NCBI GenBank assembly: GCA_965279475.1
Contig: CBDIIA010000003.1
Location: 2,604,001-2,668,000 of the forward strand
Reading direction: 5' to 3'
Length of the DNA: 64,000 nt
DNA from: Pseudorhodoferax sp965279475
Lineage (GTDB): Bacteria; Pseudomonadota; Gammaproteobacteria; Burkholderiales; Burkholderiaceae_C
The position numbers were made by a program, and so were the translations under genes. The notes beneath the pieces were generated by a model. That model was given only the letters and a program-made list of their open reading frames with translations, was not told where the DNA came from and ran no database searches. This document shows, piece after piece, positions 36,118-44,937 of this stretch (the first letter of the stretch is position 1; each line of letters starts with the position of its first letter).

Positions 36118-37407
36118 TCACTTGAAAAGACCGGGCAGCCACAGCGAGAACGCAGGCACGTAGGTCACGAGCATCAGGCAGGCCGTCAGCGCGCCGTAGA
36201 AGGGCAGGATCGACTTCATCACCTGCCCGACCGATATGCCCCCGATGGCGCATCCCACGAACTGCGTGACCCCCACAGGTGGCGTGTTCAGGCCGAGCGC
36301 ACAGTTGATCAGCATCACGATGCCGAACTGCACCGGATCCATGCCGAACTGCGCCGCGATCGGCAGGAAGATCGGCGTGCAGATCAGGATGGTGGCGGCC
36401 ATGTCGAGGAAGGTGCCGAGCAGGAACAGCAGCACGTTGATCATCAGGAAGATCACCCACGGGCTGCTCGACACCGAGGTCATCAGCGCACCGGTCTTCT
36501 GCGGCACCTCGTAGAGCGCCATGAAGTAGCCGAAGGCCGACGAGATGCCAATCAGCAGCAGCACCACGCCAGTGGTCTTGCAGGCCTTGGCGCAGGCCTT
36601 GAGGAAGTCCTGCCACGACAAGGAGCGGTACACCGCCACCGTCACGATCAGGGCCCACATCACGGCGGTGGCCGCCGATTCGGTGGCGGTGAAAACGCCC
36701 GACAGGATGCCGACCAGGATGATCACGACGACCATCAAGCCCGGCAGCGAACCGATGAAGGAGGCCAGCACTTCCTTCCAGCCGGCGAACTTGCCGCGCG
36801 TCGGGTAGCCGCGCTTCACGGCCACGTAGTAGGCGGCGATCAGGTTGCAGATGGTCAGCAGCAAGGCCGGGATCACGCCCGCCAGGATCAGGCTGAACAC
36901 ACTGACCGAGGCGATGCCGGTGGTCGCCAGCGCGAAGATGATCAGGTTGTGCGAGGTCGGCATCAGTGCGCCGACCAGCGCCGCGTGCGTGGTCACGTTG
37001 ACCGCGTAGTCGGCGTCGTAGCCTTCCTTCTTCATCAGCGGGATCATCACCGAGCCCATGGCGGACACGTCCGCCAGCGGAGAGCCGGCGACACCGCCGA
37101 ACAGCGTGCAACCGAGCACGTTGCTCATGCCCAGCCCGCCGCGCACATGGCCTACCAAGCTGTTGGCAAAACGCACGATGCGCTCGGCGATGCCGCCATA
37201 CAGCATCAGCTCGCCGGCGAACACGAAGAACGGGATCGCCAGGAACGAGAACACCTGCATGCCGCCGACCATCTTCTGGAAGACGATCGCGATCGGCATG
37301 CCCGAATACAGCACGGTGCAGACCGAGGCGAGCCCGATCGAGAACGCCACCGGCACGCCCAGCACCAGCAGCAGCGAGAAACTCAGGGTGAGAACAGTCA
37401 GTTCCAT
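36118..37407 (-). CDS. dctM: TRAP transporter large permease (DctM)
   Basis: A 429-residue inner-membrane protein, wholly hydrophobic with about a dozen helices, that would couple solute import to the sodium gradient. DctM signatures are GGVAGSPLADVSAMGSVMIP, GYDADYAVNVTTHAALVGAL and, late in the chain, GLNTPPVGVTQFVGCAIGG. It follows dctQ by 10 bp. With dctP and dctQ it forms a complete TRAP system, probably for a uronate or aldarate given the surrounding catabolic genes. Confidence 0.94.
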   Translation of the reverse strand: MELTVLTLSFSLLLVLGVPVAFSIGLASVCTVLYSGMPIAIVFQKMVGGMQVFSFLAIPFFVFAGELMLYGGIAERIVRFANSLVGHVRGGLGMSNVLGCTLFGGVAGSPLADVSAMGSVMIPLMKKEGYDADYAVNVTTHAALVGALMPTSHNLIIFALATTGIASVSVFSLILAGVIPALLLTICNLIAAYYVAVKRGYPTRGKFAGWKEVLASFIGSLPGLMVVVIILVGILSGVFTATESAATAVMWALIVTVAVYRSLSWQDFLKACAKACKTTGVVLLLIGISSAFGYFMALYEVPQKTGALMTSVSSSPWVIFLMINVLLFLLGTFLDMAATILICTPIFLPIAAQFGMDPVQFGIVMLINCALGLNTPPVGVTQFVGCAIGGISVGQVMKSILPFYGALTACLMLVTYVPAFSLWLPGLFK

Positions 37408-37417
37408 TGCTTTTCTT

Positions 37418-38011
37418 TCAATACCAGGCAGGAACGACTTCTTCGCCGCGCAACAGCGCCACGATGTGTTCGAAGGAGAACATCACGATCAGCACGCCGG
37501 CGATCACCAGCGACAGATAGTCGACGCCCACGGGCAGCTGCAGCATCGGGTCGAGTTCGTCCCACTTGAGGCGGGTCCACAGCATGCCGCTCTGCACCAT
37601 GATCCCGCCGAACAGCGCCACCAGCAGGTGGATCAGGATTTCCATCTTCAGGCGCCACGATTCAGGCAGCAGCGACACCAGCGATTCCAGGCCGATGTGG
37701 CCCGCATCCCGCACGCCGACGGCCACGCCGAACGCGGTGACGTACAGCACCAGTTGCAAGGCCAGCGCCTCGGCCCAGGTCGGTGTGTCGTTGAACACGT
37801 AGCGGCCGACCACCTGGATCTGCACGCTCACGATGATGCCGATCAGGCCGAAGATCGCGATGATCAGGCAGGCCTTGCTCAGGAAAGCGCACAGGCGCGA
37901 ATAGGCGTGGCGTGCCGGCGGCCGCTCGTGCTCGGGGTCGAGCGCGGGCGCCACGGGGCTCACGGCCGCCGAGCCGGCCGCAGCCGCGGCCGACGTTGGG
38001 GATGCATTCAT
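37418..38011 (-). CDS. dctQ: TRAP transporter small permease (DctQ)
   Basis: A 197-residue protein with four predicted membrane helices. A cytoplasmic alanine/proline-rich N-terminus (about 1-40) precedes the first helix. QVVGRYVFNDTPTWAEALAL is the characteristic DctQ motif. Start MNASPT was chosen because AAGGA lies 6 bp upstream; an in-frame start 12 codons earlier has no such site. It bridges DctM and receives solute from DctP. Confidence 0.9.
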   Translation of the reverse strand: MNASPTSAAAAAGSAAVSPVAPALDPEHERPPARHAYSRLCAFLSKACLIIAIFGLIGIIVSVQIQVVGRYVFNDTPTWAEALALQLVLYVTAFGVAVGVRDAGHIGLESLVSLLPESWRLKMEILIHLLVALFGGIMVQSGMLWTRLKWDELDPMLQLPVGVDYLSLVIAGVLIVMFSFEHIVALLRGEEVVPAWY

Positions 38012-38032
38012 GGAATTCCTTGGGAGACACGA

Positions 38033-38069
38033 AGCCCCGGCCGCCACAGGCCGGCCAGGGCTTGGGGCT
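38033..38069 (-). promoter_or_regulatory. stem-loop between dctP and dctQ
   Basis: Outer arms AGCCCC/GGGGCT with an inner GGCC-rich stem fill the gap between the binding-protein and permease genes. Such intercistronic hairpins often make binding-protein mRNA more abundant than permease mRNA; here that is inferred. Confidence 0.45.
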
Positions 38070-38078
38070 GCTGGCGCG

Positions 38079-39059
38079 TTACTTCGTGTCCTGCACGGCC
38101 TTCACCAGCCGCTGCAGATCGGGCGTGGTGATGAACTTGGCGTACACCGGTGCCATCGCTGCCTTGAACGAAGCCTTGTCCACGTCCTTCACGATGGTGG
38201 AGCCAGCCTTGACCACGATGTCCAGCGCCTTGGCTTCCTGCTCGTCCCACTTCTGGCGCTGGAACTTCACCGATTCCTTGGCGGCAGCGCGGAACATGGC
38301 CTGGTCGGCCGGGCTCATCTTGTCGAAGATCGCCTTGGAGATCAGCAGCACTTCGGGCGCCATCGAGTGCTCGGTATGCGAGTAGAACTTCACGGCCTCG
38401 TAGTGCTTGAAGCCTTCGTAGGACGGGATGTTGTTCTCGGCGGCATCGATGGTGCCGACCTTCAGCGCGGTGTAGACCTCGCCGGTGGGCATCGGCGTGG
38501 CGTTGGCGCCCATGGCCTGCACCAGGGCGACCCACAGGTCGGACTGCTGCACGCGGATCTTCAGGCCCTTGGCGTCTGCGATGCTGCGCACCGGCTTCTT
38601 CGCATAGATCGAACGCGCGCCGCTGTCGTAGAAGGCCAGGCCCACCAGGCCCTGGCTCTCGCAGCCCTTCAGGATCTCTTCACCGATGGGGCCGTCCAGC
38701 GACTTGCGCATGTGGTCGATCGAGTTGAACAGGAAGGGCATGGTCGGCACCAGGCTCTTCGGGCAGATCGAATTGAGCGAGCTGATGTTGACGCGGTTCA
38801 TCTCGAGCGCGCCGATCTTCACCTGGTCGAGCGTCTCCTTCTCGGAACCCAGCGCGCTCTTGTTGAACACCTTGATGGTGTACTTGCCGCCGCTCTGCTT
38901 GGCCAGCACTTCGCTCATGTGCTTGACGGCCGCCACGGTGGGGTAGTCGTCGCTGTTGTGCACGTCGGCCGAACGCAGTTCGACGGCGTGGGCCGACAGT
39001 GCGAACGCACCAGCCAGCGCAGCGGCCAGCGGGGACAGGAAAAATTTGGCGAATGTCAT
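38079..39059 (-). CDS. dctP: TRAP transporter substrate-binding protein (DctP)
   Basis: A 326-residue periplasmic protein with a signal peptide (KFFLSPLAAALAGAFALSAHA). DctP-family landmarks are KHMSEVLAKQSGGKYTIKVF, the ARSIYAKKPVRSIADAKGLK segment with the substrate-carboxylate arginine R in KIRVQQS, and GTIDAAENNIPSYEGFKHYE. AAGGAG lies upstream of the chosen ATG. First gene of the TRAP set, 108 bp after the lactonase. Gene context suggests uronate or aldarate binding; sequence alone does not prove it. Confidence 0.93.
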   Translation of the reverse strand: MTFAKFFLSPLAAALAGAFALSAHAVELRSADVHNSDDYPTVAAVKHMSEVLAKQSGGKYTIKVFNKSALGSEKETLDQVKIGALEMNRVNISSLNSICPKSLVPTMPFLFNSIDHMRKSLDGPIGEEILKGCESQGLVGLAFYDSGARSIYAKKPVRSIADAKGLKIRVQQSDLWVALVQAMGANATPMPTGEVYTALKVGTIDAAENNIPSYEGFKHYEAVKFYSHTEHSMAPEVLLISKAIFDKMSPADQAMFRAAAKESVKFQRQKWDEQEAKALDIVVKAGSTIVKDVDKASFKAAMAPVYAKFITTPDLQRLVKAVQDTK

Positions 39060-39167
39060 CAGTGTCTCCTTCAAGAAGGTTTGGGGAACGGTTTCAGGGC
39101 AAACGGGAACGGGGAACAGGGTGCGCCACGCAGCCAGGCGACAGCATGCGGTCAAGGGGCATGGCGG

Positions 39168-40091
39168 TCATCCGGGTTGACGCGGATAGGCCGAGAACTT
39201 CGGCTCCGGCAGGCCGCGCACGCCGGGGTCGAGCGCGAACACGGCGCCGTTGAGGCCTGGCGTCTCGCCCGACACCGTGCCGGGCAGGATCGAAGTCACA
39301 TACAGCACGTCGAGATCGGGCCCGCCGAAGGCGCACATCGACGGTTTGGCCACCGGCACCTCGAGCGATTGCAGCAGTTCGCCGCGCGGGTCGAAGCGGT
39401 GCACCTTGCCGGCGTCGTTGCCGCAGATCCAGTAACAGCCTTCGGCGTCGACTGCGGCGCCATCGGGGCGGCCGGGCAGAGGCGTCATGTCGACGAACTC
39501 GCGCGGGTTGCCGAACACCGCGGCGTCGGCATCGAAATCGAAGGCCCAGATGCGCTGCACGCTGGGGTGCGAATCCGACAGCCAGGCGGTGCGGCCGTCC
39601 GGGCTGAACGCCAGGCCATTGGGCGTGACGATGTCGTGCACGCGGGCGCTGCTCAGGCCGTTCTCGTCGAGGCAGTACAACGCGCCGAGCGGCGAGGCCA
39701 GCGACATGTCCATCACCATCGTGCTGACCCAGAAGCGGCCACGGGCATCGCAGCGGCCATCGTTGAAACGCATGCCCGGCGCAGGGTGCGTGATGGTCGC
39801 CAGGCATTCGAGGCGAACCTCGGGCGCCTTCAGCAGTTCGACCGCATAGATGCCGGTCTCCATCGCGGCGACCAGCCCGCCGCGCGCGCTGACGGCGATG
39901 CAGCCGATGCGCTCGGGCAGCGTGTAGTTCAGCTGCTCGCCGGATGCGGCATGCCAGCGGCGGATCTGCCGGCCTTCGATGTCGATCCAGTAGAGCGCCT
40001 GCGCCGCGCCGTCCCACACCGGGCATTCGCCCACGCGGTCGCGCGTGGCGGAGATGACCTTGGCAGCGGACATCGTCGCAACCGACATCAC
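39168..40091 (-). CDS. SMP-30/gluconolactonase-family aldarolactone hydrolase
   Basis: A 307-residue six-bladed propeller enzyme. Metal ligands are visible: E22 in VGECPVWD, N in GMRFNDGRCD, N in IVTPNGLAFSPDGRTAWLSDS, and D in RPDGAAVDAEGCYW. It probably opens the lactone made by uronate dehydrogenase, giving galactarate or glucarate. The ATG overlaps the stop of the uronate dehydrogenase gene, so translation is coupled. A second ATG follows at once and a third six codons later; the exact start is uncertain. Confidence 0.9.
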   Translation of the reverse strand: MMSVATMSAAKVISATRDRVGECPVWDGAAQALYWIDIEGRQIRRWHAASGEQLNYTLPERIGCIAVSARGGLVAAMETGIYAVELLKAPEVRLECLATITHPAPGMRFNDGRCDARGRFWVSTMVMDMSLASPLGALYCLDENGLSSARVHDIVTPNGLAFSPDGRTAWLSDSHPSVQRIWAFDFDADAAVFGNPREFVDMTPLPGRPDGAAVDAEGCYWICGNDAGKVHRFDPRGELLQSLEVPVAKPSMCAFGGPDLDVLYVTSILPGTVSGETPGLNGAVFALDPGVRGLPEPKFSAYPRQPG

Positions 40092-40894
40092 TCGAACGGA
40101 CCCGTGCGCACGAAGGCGCCGCCCTGGAACTGCACGGCCGGATCGTTCAGATCGGGGGCCGGTGTGCGGGCATAGACGGCTTCGCGGAACACGTCGGAGC
40201 TGTCCTGCGGCACGTAGCCGATGTGCCGGGCCCGGCTGTTGTCGTACCAGGTCACGGAGTTGTTCGACATGCCGTAGACGATGCTGTGGCCCAGCACTGG
40301 CGTGGTCAGGCAGGCGGTGAACAGGCGGTGCAGGTCGTCGTAGCTGAGCCAGGTGGCCAGCATGCGGCGGTCGCGCGGTTCGGGGAATGACGAGCCGATG
40401 CGCACGCAGGCGGTCTCGATCGCATAGCGGTCGAAGTAGAAACGCGACAGGTCTTCGCCGAAGGCCTTGGACAGGCCGTACAGCCCGTCGGGCCGCGGCG
40501 GATCGTCGGCGGTGATGGTCTCGGACTGGCGGTAGAAACCCATCACGTGGTTGGAGCTGGCGAAGATGACGCGCTTGACGCCGTGCTTGCGGGCCGCTTC
40601 GTACAGGTTGTAGACGCCGCGGATGTTGGCCTGCAGGATCGGCTCGAACGCCGCCTCGACCGAGATGCCGCCCAGGTGCACGATCGCATCGACGCCCTGC
40701 ACCATCGCGTGCACCGCATCGGCATCGGCCAGATCGGCCAGCATCACCTCCTCTTGCGGACCGGCGTCGCCGAATGCCACCCGGTCCGACAGCCGCAGCA
40801 CGTTGCAGTTTTCCTTCAGCCGCCCGCGCAGGGCCTGGCCCAGGCCTCCGGCCGCGCCGGTCAACAGGATTCGTTCGTGCAGTTTGATCGTCAT
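40088..40894 (-). CDS. udh: NAD-dependent uronate dehydrogenase
   Basis: A 268-residue short-chain dehydrogenase of the extended type. NAD motif LLTGAAGGLGQALR (11-24), DLAD at 54-57, HLGG at 73-76, SSNHVMGFY and catalytic Y139/K143 in LYGLSKAFGED. The family oxidises D-galacturonate and D-glucuronate at C1 to aldarolactones. First gene of the minus-strand uronate operon, divergent from a FadR-type regulator whose probable operator lies between them. Confidence 0.93.
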   Translation of the reverse strand: MTIKLHERILLTGAAGGLGQALRGRLKENCNVLRLSDRVAFGDAGPQEEVMLADLADADAVHAMVQGVDAIVHLGGISVEAAFEPILQANIRGVYNLYEAARKHGVKRVIFASSNHVMGFYRQSETITADDPPRPDGLYGLSKAFGEDLSRFYFDRYAIETACVRIGSSFPEPRDRRMLATWLSYDDLHRLFTACLTTPVLGHSIVYGMSNNSVTWYDNSRARHIGYVPQDSSDVFREAVYARTPAPDLNDPAVQFQGGAFVRTGPFE

Positions 40895-40972
40895 GCGTAC
40901 CCTTGCTACCTCAGTGCCAATGCCGCTTTACATTTGCGGCAGCTTTGCTACAGTCGACCCGAATCAACAGGT

Positions 40973-40996
40973 CAGTCATATGTTGTCTGATGACTG
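40973..40996. promoter_or_regulatory. candidate operator between udh and the FadR-type regulator
   Basis: Inverted arms CAGTCAT and ATGACTG enclose GTTGTCTG. The half-site GTTGTCNGATGACT recurs near the glucarate dehydratase gene, as expected if one regulator controls both transcripts. Confidence 0.6.
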
Positions 40997-41043
40997 GAGG
41001 CGAATTCTGGTTTTTTGCACCGCCGCTTGTCAAGAGTTTTTCC

Positions 41044-41850
41044 ATGGAATCAAGGTTTACCCCTAGTCCGCCCACGATGCCGACGATGAAACCCAGCGCC
41101 GCAGAGCCGGTAGCGCCCGATGCGCCGGCGCGCGCACGCCGGCCCCGTGGCCTGGTGGGCGAGATCGTCGAGAGCCTGAACACCAGCATCGCCAACGGCG
41201 AGCTGCAGCCCGGCGTGAAGCTGCCGACCGAGGCCGAGATCATGGCCCGCTTCGAGGTCAGCCGCACCGTGGTGCGCGAGGCGATCTCGAAGCTGCAGGC
41301 CTCGGGCCGGGTCGAGACCCGGCACGGCATCGGCACCTTCGTGCTGGCGCCGCGCTCGGCCGGCAACTTCCGCATCGCGCCGGTCGATTTTGCGACCGTC
41401 GCCGACGTGATCGCCCTGCTGGAGCTGCGCATCAGCCTCGAGACGGAAGCCGCCGGCCTGGCCGCGCACCGCCGCAGCGATGCCAACCTGGCGGCCATGG
41501 ACGCGGCGCTGCAGGCCTACCAGGATTCGATCCGCGAGGACTCGGACGCCGTGCCGCCAGACTTCCAGTTCCACATGGAGATTGCGCGCGCCACCGGCAA
41601 CCAGCACTTTGCCGATCTGATGACCTACCTGGGCACGATGATCATCCCGCGCACCCGCGTCAACACCCCGGCGAACGCGCCGGAGGGCCGCTTGTCGTAC
41701 CTGCAGCGCGTGCACAGCGAGCACGAGAGCATCCTTGACGCCATCCGCAACCGCGACGCCGAATCCGCCCGGGCCGCCATGCGCACCCACCTGTCGAACA
41801 GCCGCGAGCGGCTGCGCAAGAGCCAGCCCCTGGGCGATACAGTCATCTGA
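41044..41850 (+). CDS. GntR-family (FadR/FCD subfamily) regulator of uronate catabolism
   Basis: A 268-residue regulator. A proline/alanine-rich leader precedes the winged helix (about 35-100: GLVGEIVESLNTSIANGELQ, FEVSRTVVREAISKLQASG, TRHGIGTFVL). The FCD domain (about 115-260) has LELRISLETEAAGLAA, FHMEIARATGNQHF and HSEHESILDAIRNRD. It sits between the two halves of the uronate regulon, so it most likely represses both until an aldarate or related intermediate binds. Starts at 41077 and 41086 are alternatives; ribosome-binding sites are weak for all three. Confidence 0.9.
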   Translation: MESRFTPSPPTMPTMKPSAAEPVAPDAPARARRPRGLVGEIVESLNTSIANGELQPGVKLPTEAEIMARFEVSRTVVREAISKLQASGRVETRHGIGTFVLAPRSAGNFRIAPVDFATVADVIALLELRISLETEAAGLAAHRRSDANLAAMDAALQAYQDSIREDSDAVPPDFQFHMEIARATGNQHFADLMTYLGTMIIPRTRVNTPANAPEGRLSYLQRVHSEHESILDAIRNRDAESARAAMRTHLSNSRERLRKSQPLGDTVI

Positions 41851-41907
41851 CAACCAAATCCAGGGTTAACCCTTATATGGTTAACCTGATCCAGTTGTAC
41901 GATGACT
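41841..41907. promoter_or_regulatory. operator region upstream of glucarate dehydratase
   Basis: AGTCATCTGACAAC (41841-41854) and its inverted partner GTTGTACGATGACT (41894-41907) flank two palindromes, GGGTTAACCC (41863-41872) and GGTTAACC (41879-41886). The outer sites match the half-site upstream of udh. The region covers the end of the regulator gene and the 95 bp before gudD. Confidence 0.6.
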
Positions 41908-41945
41908 AGCCGCGCTTTTTCCTTCCTCCGAGCCTGCCTGACCGT

Positions 41946-43325
41946 ATGACGTCTCCCGCCTCCCCTTCTTCCACGGTCGCGCAAGCGGCCCACACGCCGT
42001 CCGTCACCCGGATGCAGGTGATCCCCGTCGCCGGGCACGACGGCATGCTGATGAACCTGAGCGGCGCGCACGGCCCCTACTTCACCCGCAACCTGGTGGT
42101 GCTGACCGACAGCAGCGGCCGTACCGGCGTCGGCGAAGTGCCGGGCGGCGAGAAGATCCGCCAGACACTGGAAGACGCGCGCGCCCTGGTCGAAGGCCAG
42201 CCCGTCGGCGCCTGGAACCGCATCCTGAACGGCATGCGCAGCGCTTTTGCCGAACGCGACAGCGCCGGCCGCGGTAACCAGACCTTCGACCTGCGCATCA
42301 CGATCCATGCGGTGACCGCCGTCGAAAGTGCCCTGCTCGACCTGCTGGGCCAGTTCCTGAACGTGCCGGTGGCGGCACTGCTCGGCGAGGGCCAGCAGCG
42401 CAGTTCGGTCGCCGTGCTCGGCTACCTGTTCTACGTGGGCGACCGCACGAAGACCGATCTGGCCTACCGCAGCCCCGCCGACGAAGGCGACGCGGCCGAC
42501 GACTGGCAGCGCCTGCGGCACGAGAACGCCATGGACGCCCAGGCCATCGTGCGGCTGGCCGAGGCGGCCTACCAGCGCTACGGATTCACCGATTTCAAGC
42601 TCAAGGGCGGCGTGCTGCGCGGCGCGGAAGAAATGGAAGCCATCGTGGCGCTGGCCGAGCGTTTTCCGCAGGCCCGCATCACGCTCGACCCGAACGGCGG
42701 CTGGCTGCTGAAGGATGCGGTCCAGCTGTGCCGCGGCCGCGGCGACGTGCTGGCCTATGCCGAGGACCCTTGCGGCGCCGAAGGCGTGTTCTCCGGCCGC
42801 GAGGTGATGGCCGAGTTCCGCCGCGCGACCGGCCTGCCCACCGCCACCAACATGGTCGCGACCGACTGGCGCGAGATGGCGCATTCGATCTCGCTGCAGT
42901 CGGTCGACATCCCGCTGGCCGACCCGCATTTCTGGACGCTGCAGGGTTCGGTGCGCGTGGCCCAGCTGTGCCAGATGTACGGCCTGACCTGGGGCTCGCA
43001 TTCGAACAACCACTTCGACATTTCGCTGGCGATGTTCACCCACGTGGCCGCCGCCGCGCCGGGCAAGGTCACTGCGATCGACACGCACTGGATCTGGCAG
43101 GACGGCCAGCAGCTCACGCGCGAGCCGCTGCAGATCCGCAACGGCGCCATCGCCGTGCCGGACAAGCCTGGCCTGGGCATCGAGCTCGACATGGATGCGG
43201 TCGGCCGCGCCCACGCGCTGTACCGCGAGCACGGCCTGGGTGCGCGCGACGACGCCGTGGCCATGCAGTACCTGATCCCGAACTGGAAGTTCAACCCCAA
43301 GATGCCCAGCCTGGTCCGGCCATGA
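41946..43325 (+). CDS. gudD: D-glucarate dehydratase (enolase superfamily)
   Basis: A 459-residue dehydratase that removes water from D-glucarate to give 5-dehydro-4-deoxyglucarate. The catalytic KxK pair is K218/K220 in FKLKGG. Metal-binding acids are in TLDPNGGW and YAEDPCG. The second-barrel catalytic histidine region is SHSNNHFD (H352, H356). The opening VIPVAGHDGMLMNLSGAHGP and the ending YLIPNWKFNPKMPSL match GudD; talarate/galactarate dehydratases differ here. Its product is the substrate of KdgD in the divergent operon. The stop overlaps the next gene (ATGA). Confidence 0.93.
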   Translation: MTSPASPSSTVAQAAHTPSVTRMQVIPVAGHDGMLMNLSGAHGPYFTRNLVVLTDSSGRTGVGEVPGGEKIRQTLEDARALVEGQPVGAWNRILNGMRSAFAERDSAGRGNQTFDLRITIHAVTAVESALLDLLGQFLNVPVAALLGEGQQRSSVAVLGYLFYVGDRTKTDLAYRSPADEGDAADDWQRLRHENAMDAQAIVRLAEAAYQRYGFTDFKLKGGVLRGAEEMEAIVALAERFPQARITLDPNGGWLLKDAVQLCRGRGDVLAYAEDPCGAEGVFSGREVMAEFRRATGLPTATNMVATDWREMAHSISLQSVDIPLADPHFWTLQGSVRVAQLCQMYGLTWGSHSNNHFDISLAMFTHVAAAAPGKVTAIDTHWIWQDGQQLTREPLQIRNGAIAVPDKPGLGIELDMDAVGRAHALYREHGLGARDDAVAMQYLIPNWKFNPKMPSLVRP

Positions 43326-44332
43326 AAGTCGCCGTGATCGGGGCCGGTGTCGCGGCGCCGCCCCACTTCAAGAGCCTGTTCGACCTGCGCGAGACGCTCG
43401 ACCTGGCCTGGGTCTGGGGCCGCAATGCGCAGCGCCTGGCCGAAGCGGACCTGCCGGCAACGGCACGGCGCACGATGCGGCTCGACGACGTGGTCGGCGA
43501 TCCGGACGTCGAGGCCGTGCTGGTGTTGACGCCGCCGCACACCCATCTGGAGATCGTCGAGAAGCTGGCCCGCGCCGGCAAGCACGTGCTGGTCGAAAAG
43601 CCGCTCGATGTGACGCTGGCCAGGGCTGAACAACTGGTGGACGTGTGCCGCCGGCACGGCGTGCGCCTGGCCGTCATGCTGCAGCACCGCGCCAGCCCCA
43701 CGGCGCGCCGCCTGGCCGCGCTGGTGGAACGCGGCGAACTGGGTGAATTGACCGGCGCCACCGCCACCGTGCGCTGGTGGCGGCCGCAGAGCTACTACGA
43801 CGTGCCGGGCCGCGGCACGCTGGCCCGCGACGGCGGTGGCGTGCTGATGACCCAGGCGATCCACACGCTCGACCTGATGCTGCAGCTGACCGGCATGCCG
43901 GCCCGCGTGACCGGCCTGGTCAGCACTACGCCCGTGCACCGCATGGAGACCGAAGACACCGCCGCGGCGCTGCTGCACTACGCCAACGGCGCGATCGGCA
44001 TCGTCGACGCGACCACCGCCGCCTACCCCGGCTACCCCGAGCGCATCGCCCTCAACTTCACACGCGGCACCGCCACGCTCGAAGCCGGCGCGCTGCGCGT
44101 CGAGCGCCCGCGCATGGACGCCATGGTCGAGGGCGTCGCCCAGGCCTCGGGCTCCGGCGCCAACCTGATGGGTTTCGACCATGCCGGCCACCGCGCCGTC
44201 ATCGCCGATTTCATCGCCGCGATCGGCGAAGGCCGCGAGCCGCTGACCCATGGCGCCTCGGCGCTCGGCGCGCAGCGGCTGATCGACGCGGTCGTGCGCT
44301 CGTCGGCCGGCGGGACGGCCGTGGCACTGTAG
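43322..44332 (+). CDS. Gfo/Idh/MocA-family oxidoreductase
   Basis: A 336-residue NAD(P)-dependent sugar or polyol oxidoreductase. The Rossmann motif is VAVIGAGVAAPPHF at the start. LTPPHTHLEIVEKLARAGKH and the family EKP motif (LVEKPLDVT) follow, then a C-terminal alpha/beta domain with GGVLMTQAIHTLDLMLQLTG. It is translationally coupled to gudD. It is not required for the core route. Possible roles are oxidation of another sugar acid or a galactaro-/glucaro-lactone side branch. Substrate unknown. Confidence 0.85.
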   Translation: MKVAVIGAGVAAPPHFKSLFDLRETLDLAWVWGRNAQRLAEADLPATARRTMRLDDVVGDPDVEAVLVLTPPHTHLEIVEKLARAGKHVLVEKPLDVTLARAEQLVDVCRRHGVRLAVMLQHRASPTARRLAALVERGELGELTGATATVRWWRPQSYYDVPGRGTLARDGGGVLMTQAIHTLDLMLQLTGMPARVTGLVSTTPVHRMETEDTAAALLHYANGAIGIVDATTAAYPGYPERIALNFTRGTATLEAGALRVERPRMDAMVEGVAQASGSGANLMGFDHAGHRAVIADFIAAIGEGREPLTHGASALGAQRLIDAVVRSSAGGTAVAL

Positions 44333-44458
44333 CCTCCGTGGCACGATGGCGCGCGTTCAGGCATCGCCTGCGCGCGACCCTAAGGAAATCCCAGCGTTGC
44401 GCTCATCGCGCACCGGGACAAGAATGGCAGCTCCTGCACAAGAACAAGGAGACAAGCC

Positions 44459-44730
44459 ATGGCCTCGATGCCCGTGCTCGACATCTTCTCGGAATGGCTT
44501 CGCGCGCACGGGCGCACGCAGCGTGACGTGGACCGCTATGCGCTGCGGTTCACCCGCCTGCGCCCGCTCGAATCCGCCCCTGTCCGCGCTGCTACGTCGA
44601 CGAGACCGCCGGCGATGACGCGGAGCAAGCGCTGATGCCGATGGACCGGCAAGGCGCCGAGATGCCGCTGTTCTGCCCGCGCTGCCGCACGACCTACCGG
44701 GTTCCGATCGCGCTCGCATCGGTCCACTGA
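44459..44730 (+). pseudogene. frameshifted small zinc-ribbon protein gene
   Basis: AAGGAG lies 7 bp before an ATG that opens MASMPVLDIFSEWLRAHGRT. The frame then runs into a proline/arginine-rich tail and stops after 58 residues. From base 44581 a different frame reads CPRCYVDETAGDD and later FCPRCRTTYRVPIALASVH before a stop. These are two CPRC knuckles expected of one zinc ribbon. Adding a single C to the CCCC run at 44577-44580 would join both parts into a 90-residue protein (...LESAP-CPRC...). So this is a one-base deletion, either real decay or a sequencing error. I do not recognise a named family. Confidence 0.65.
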
Positions 44731-44770
44731 GGCACCCTGCCGAAGAGCACAGAGCAACCCATGCCAGGGC

Positions 44771-44819
44771 ACCCGCGGAACGGGCTTCGCCCGGCCGCTG
44801 GGTGCGCCCCTTGAGGGGC
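44771..44819. repeat. two-hairpin intergenic element, copy 2
   Basis: ACCC-GCGG-(AA)-CGGGC, loop TTC, GCCCG-(G)-CCGC-(T)-GGGT, then GCCCC-TTGA-GGGGC. The layout is identical to the copy between pccB and pccA, with compensatory stem changes. It lies downstream of the zinc-ribbon gene in an otherwise empty 207-bp gap. Confidence 0.7.
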
Positions 44820-44833
44820 TGAGTGCCGCGGCT

Positions 44834-44857
44834 CCAAGCCTGCCTGCGCAGGCTTGG
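44834..44857. terminator. stem-loop in the gap before the small secreted protein gene
   Basis: Perfect 10-bp arms CCAAGCCTGC/GCAGGCTTGG around a CTGC loop. It could serve as a bidirectional end signal between the plus-strand genes and the minus-strand gene ending at 44938. There is no T-run. Confidence 0.5.
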
Positions 44858-44937
44858 ACGGCAACGAAGAGCAGCCGCCTCTGGCGGCCGCCCGTGTCGG
44901 GCGACACGCAGTGCGCCCGCCAAACGGGGTGGGTCGG

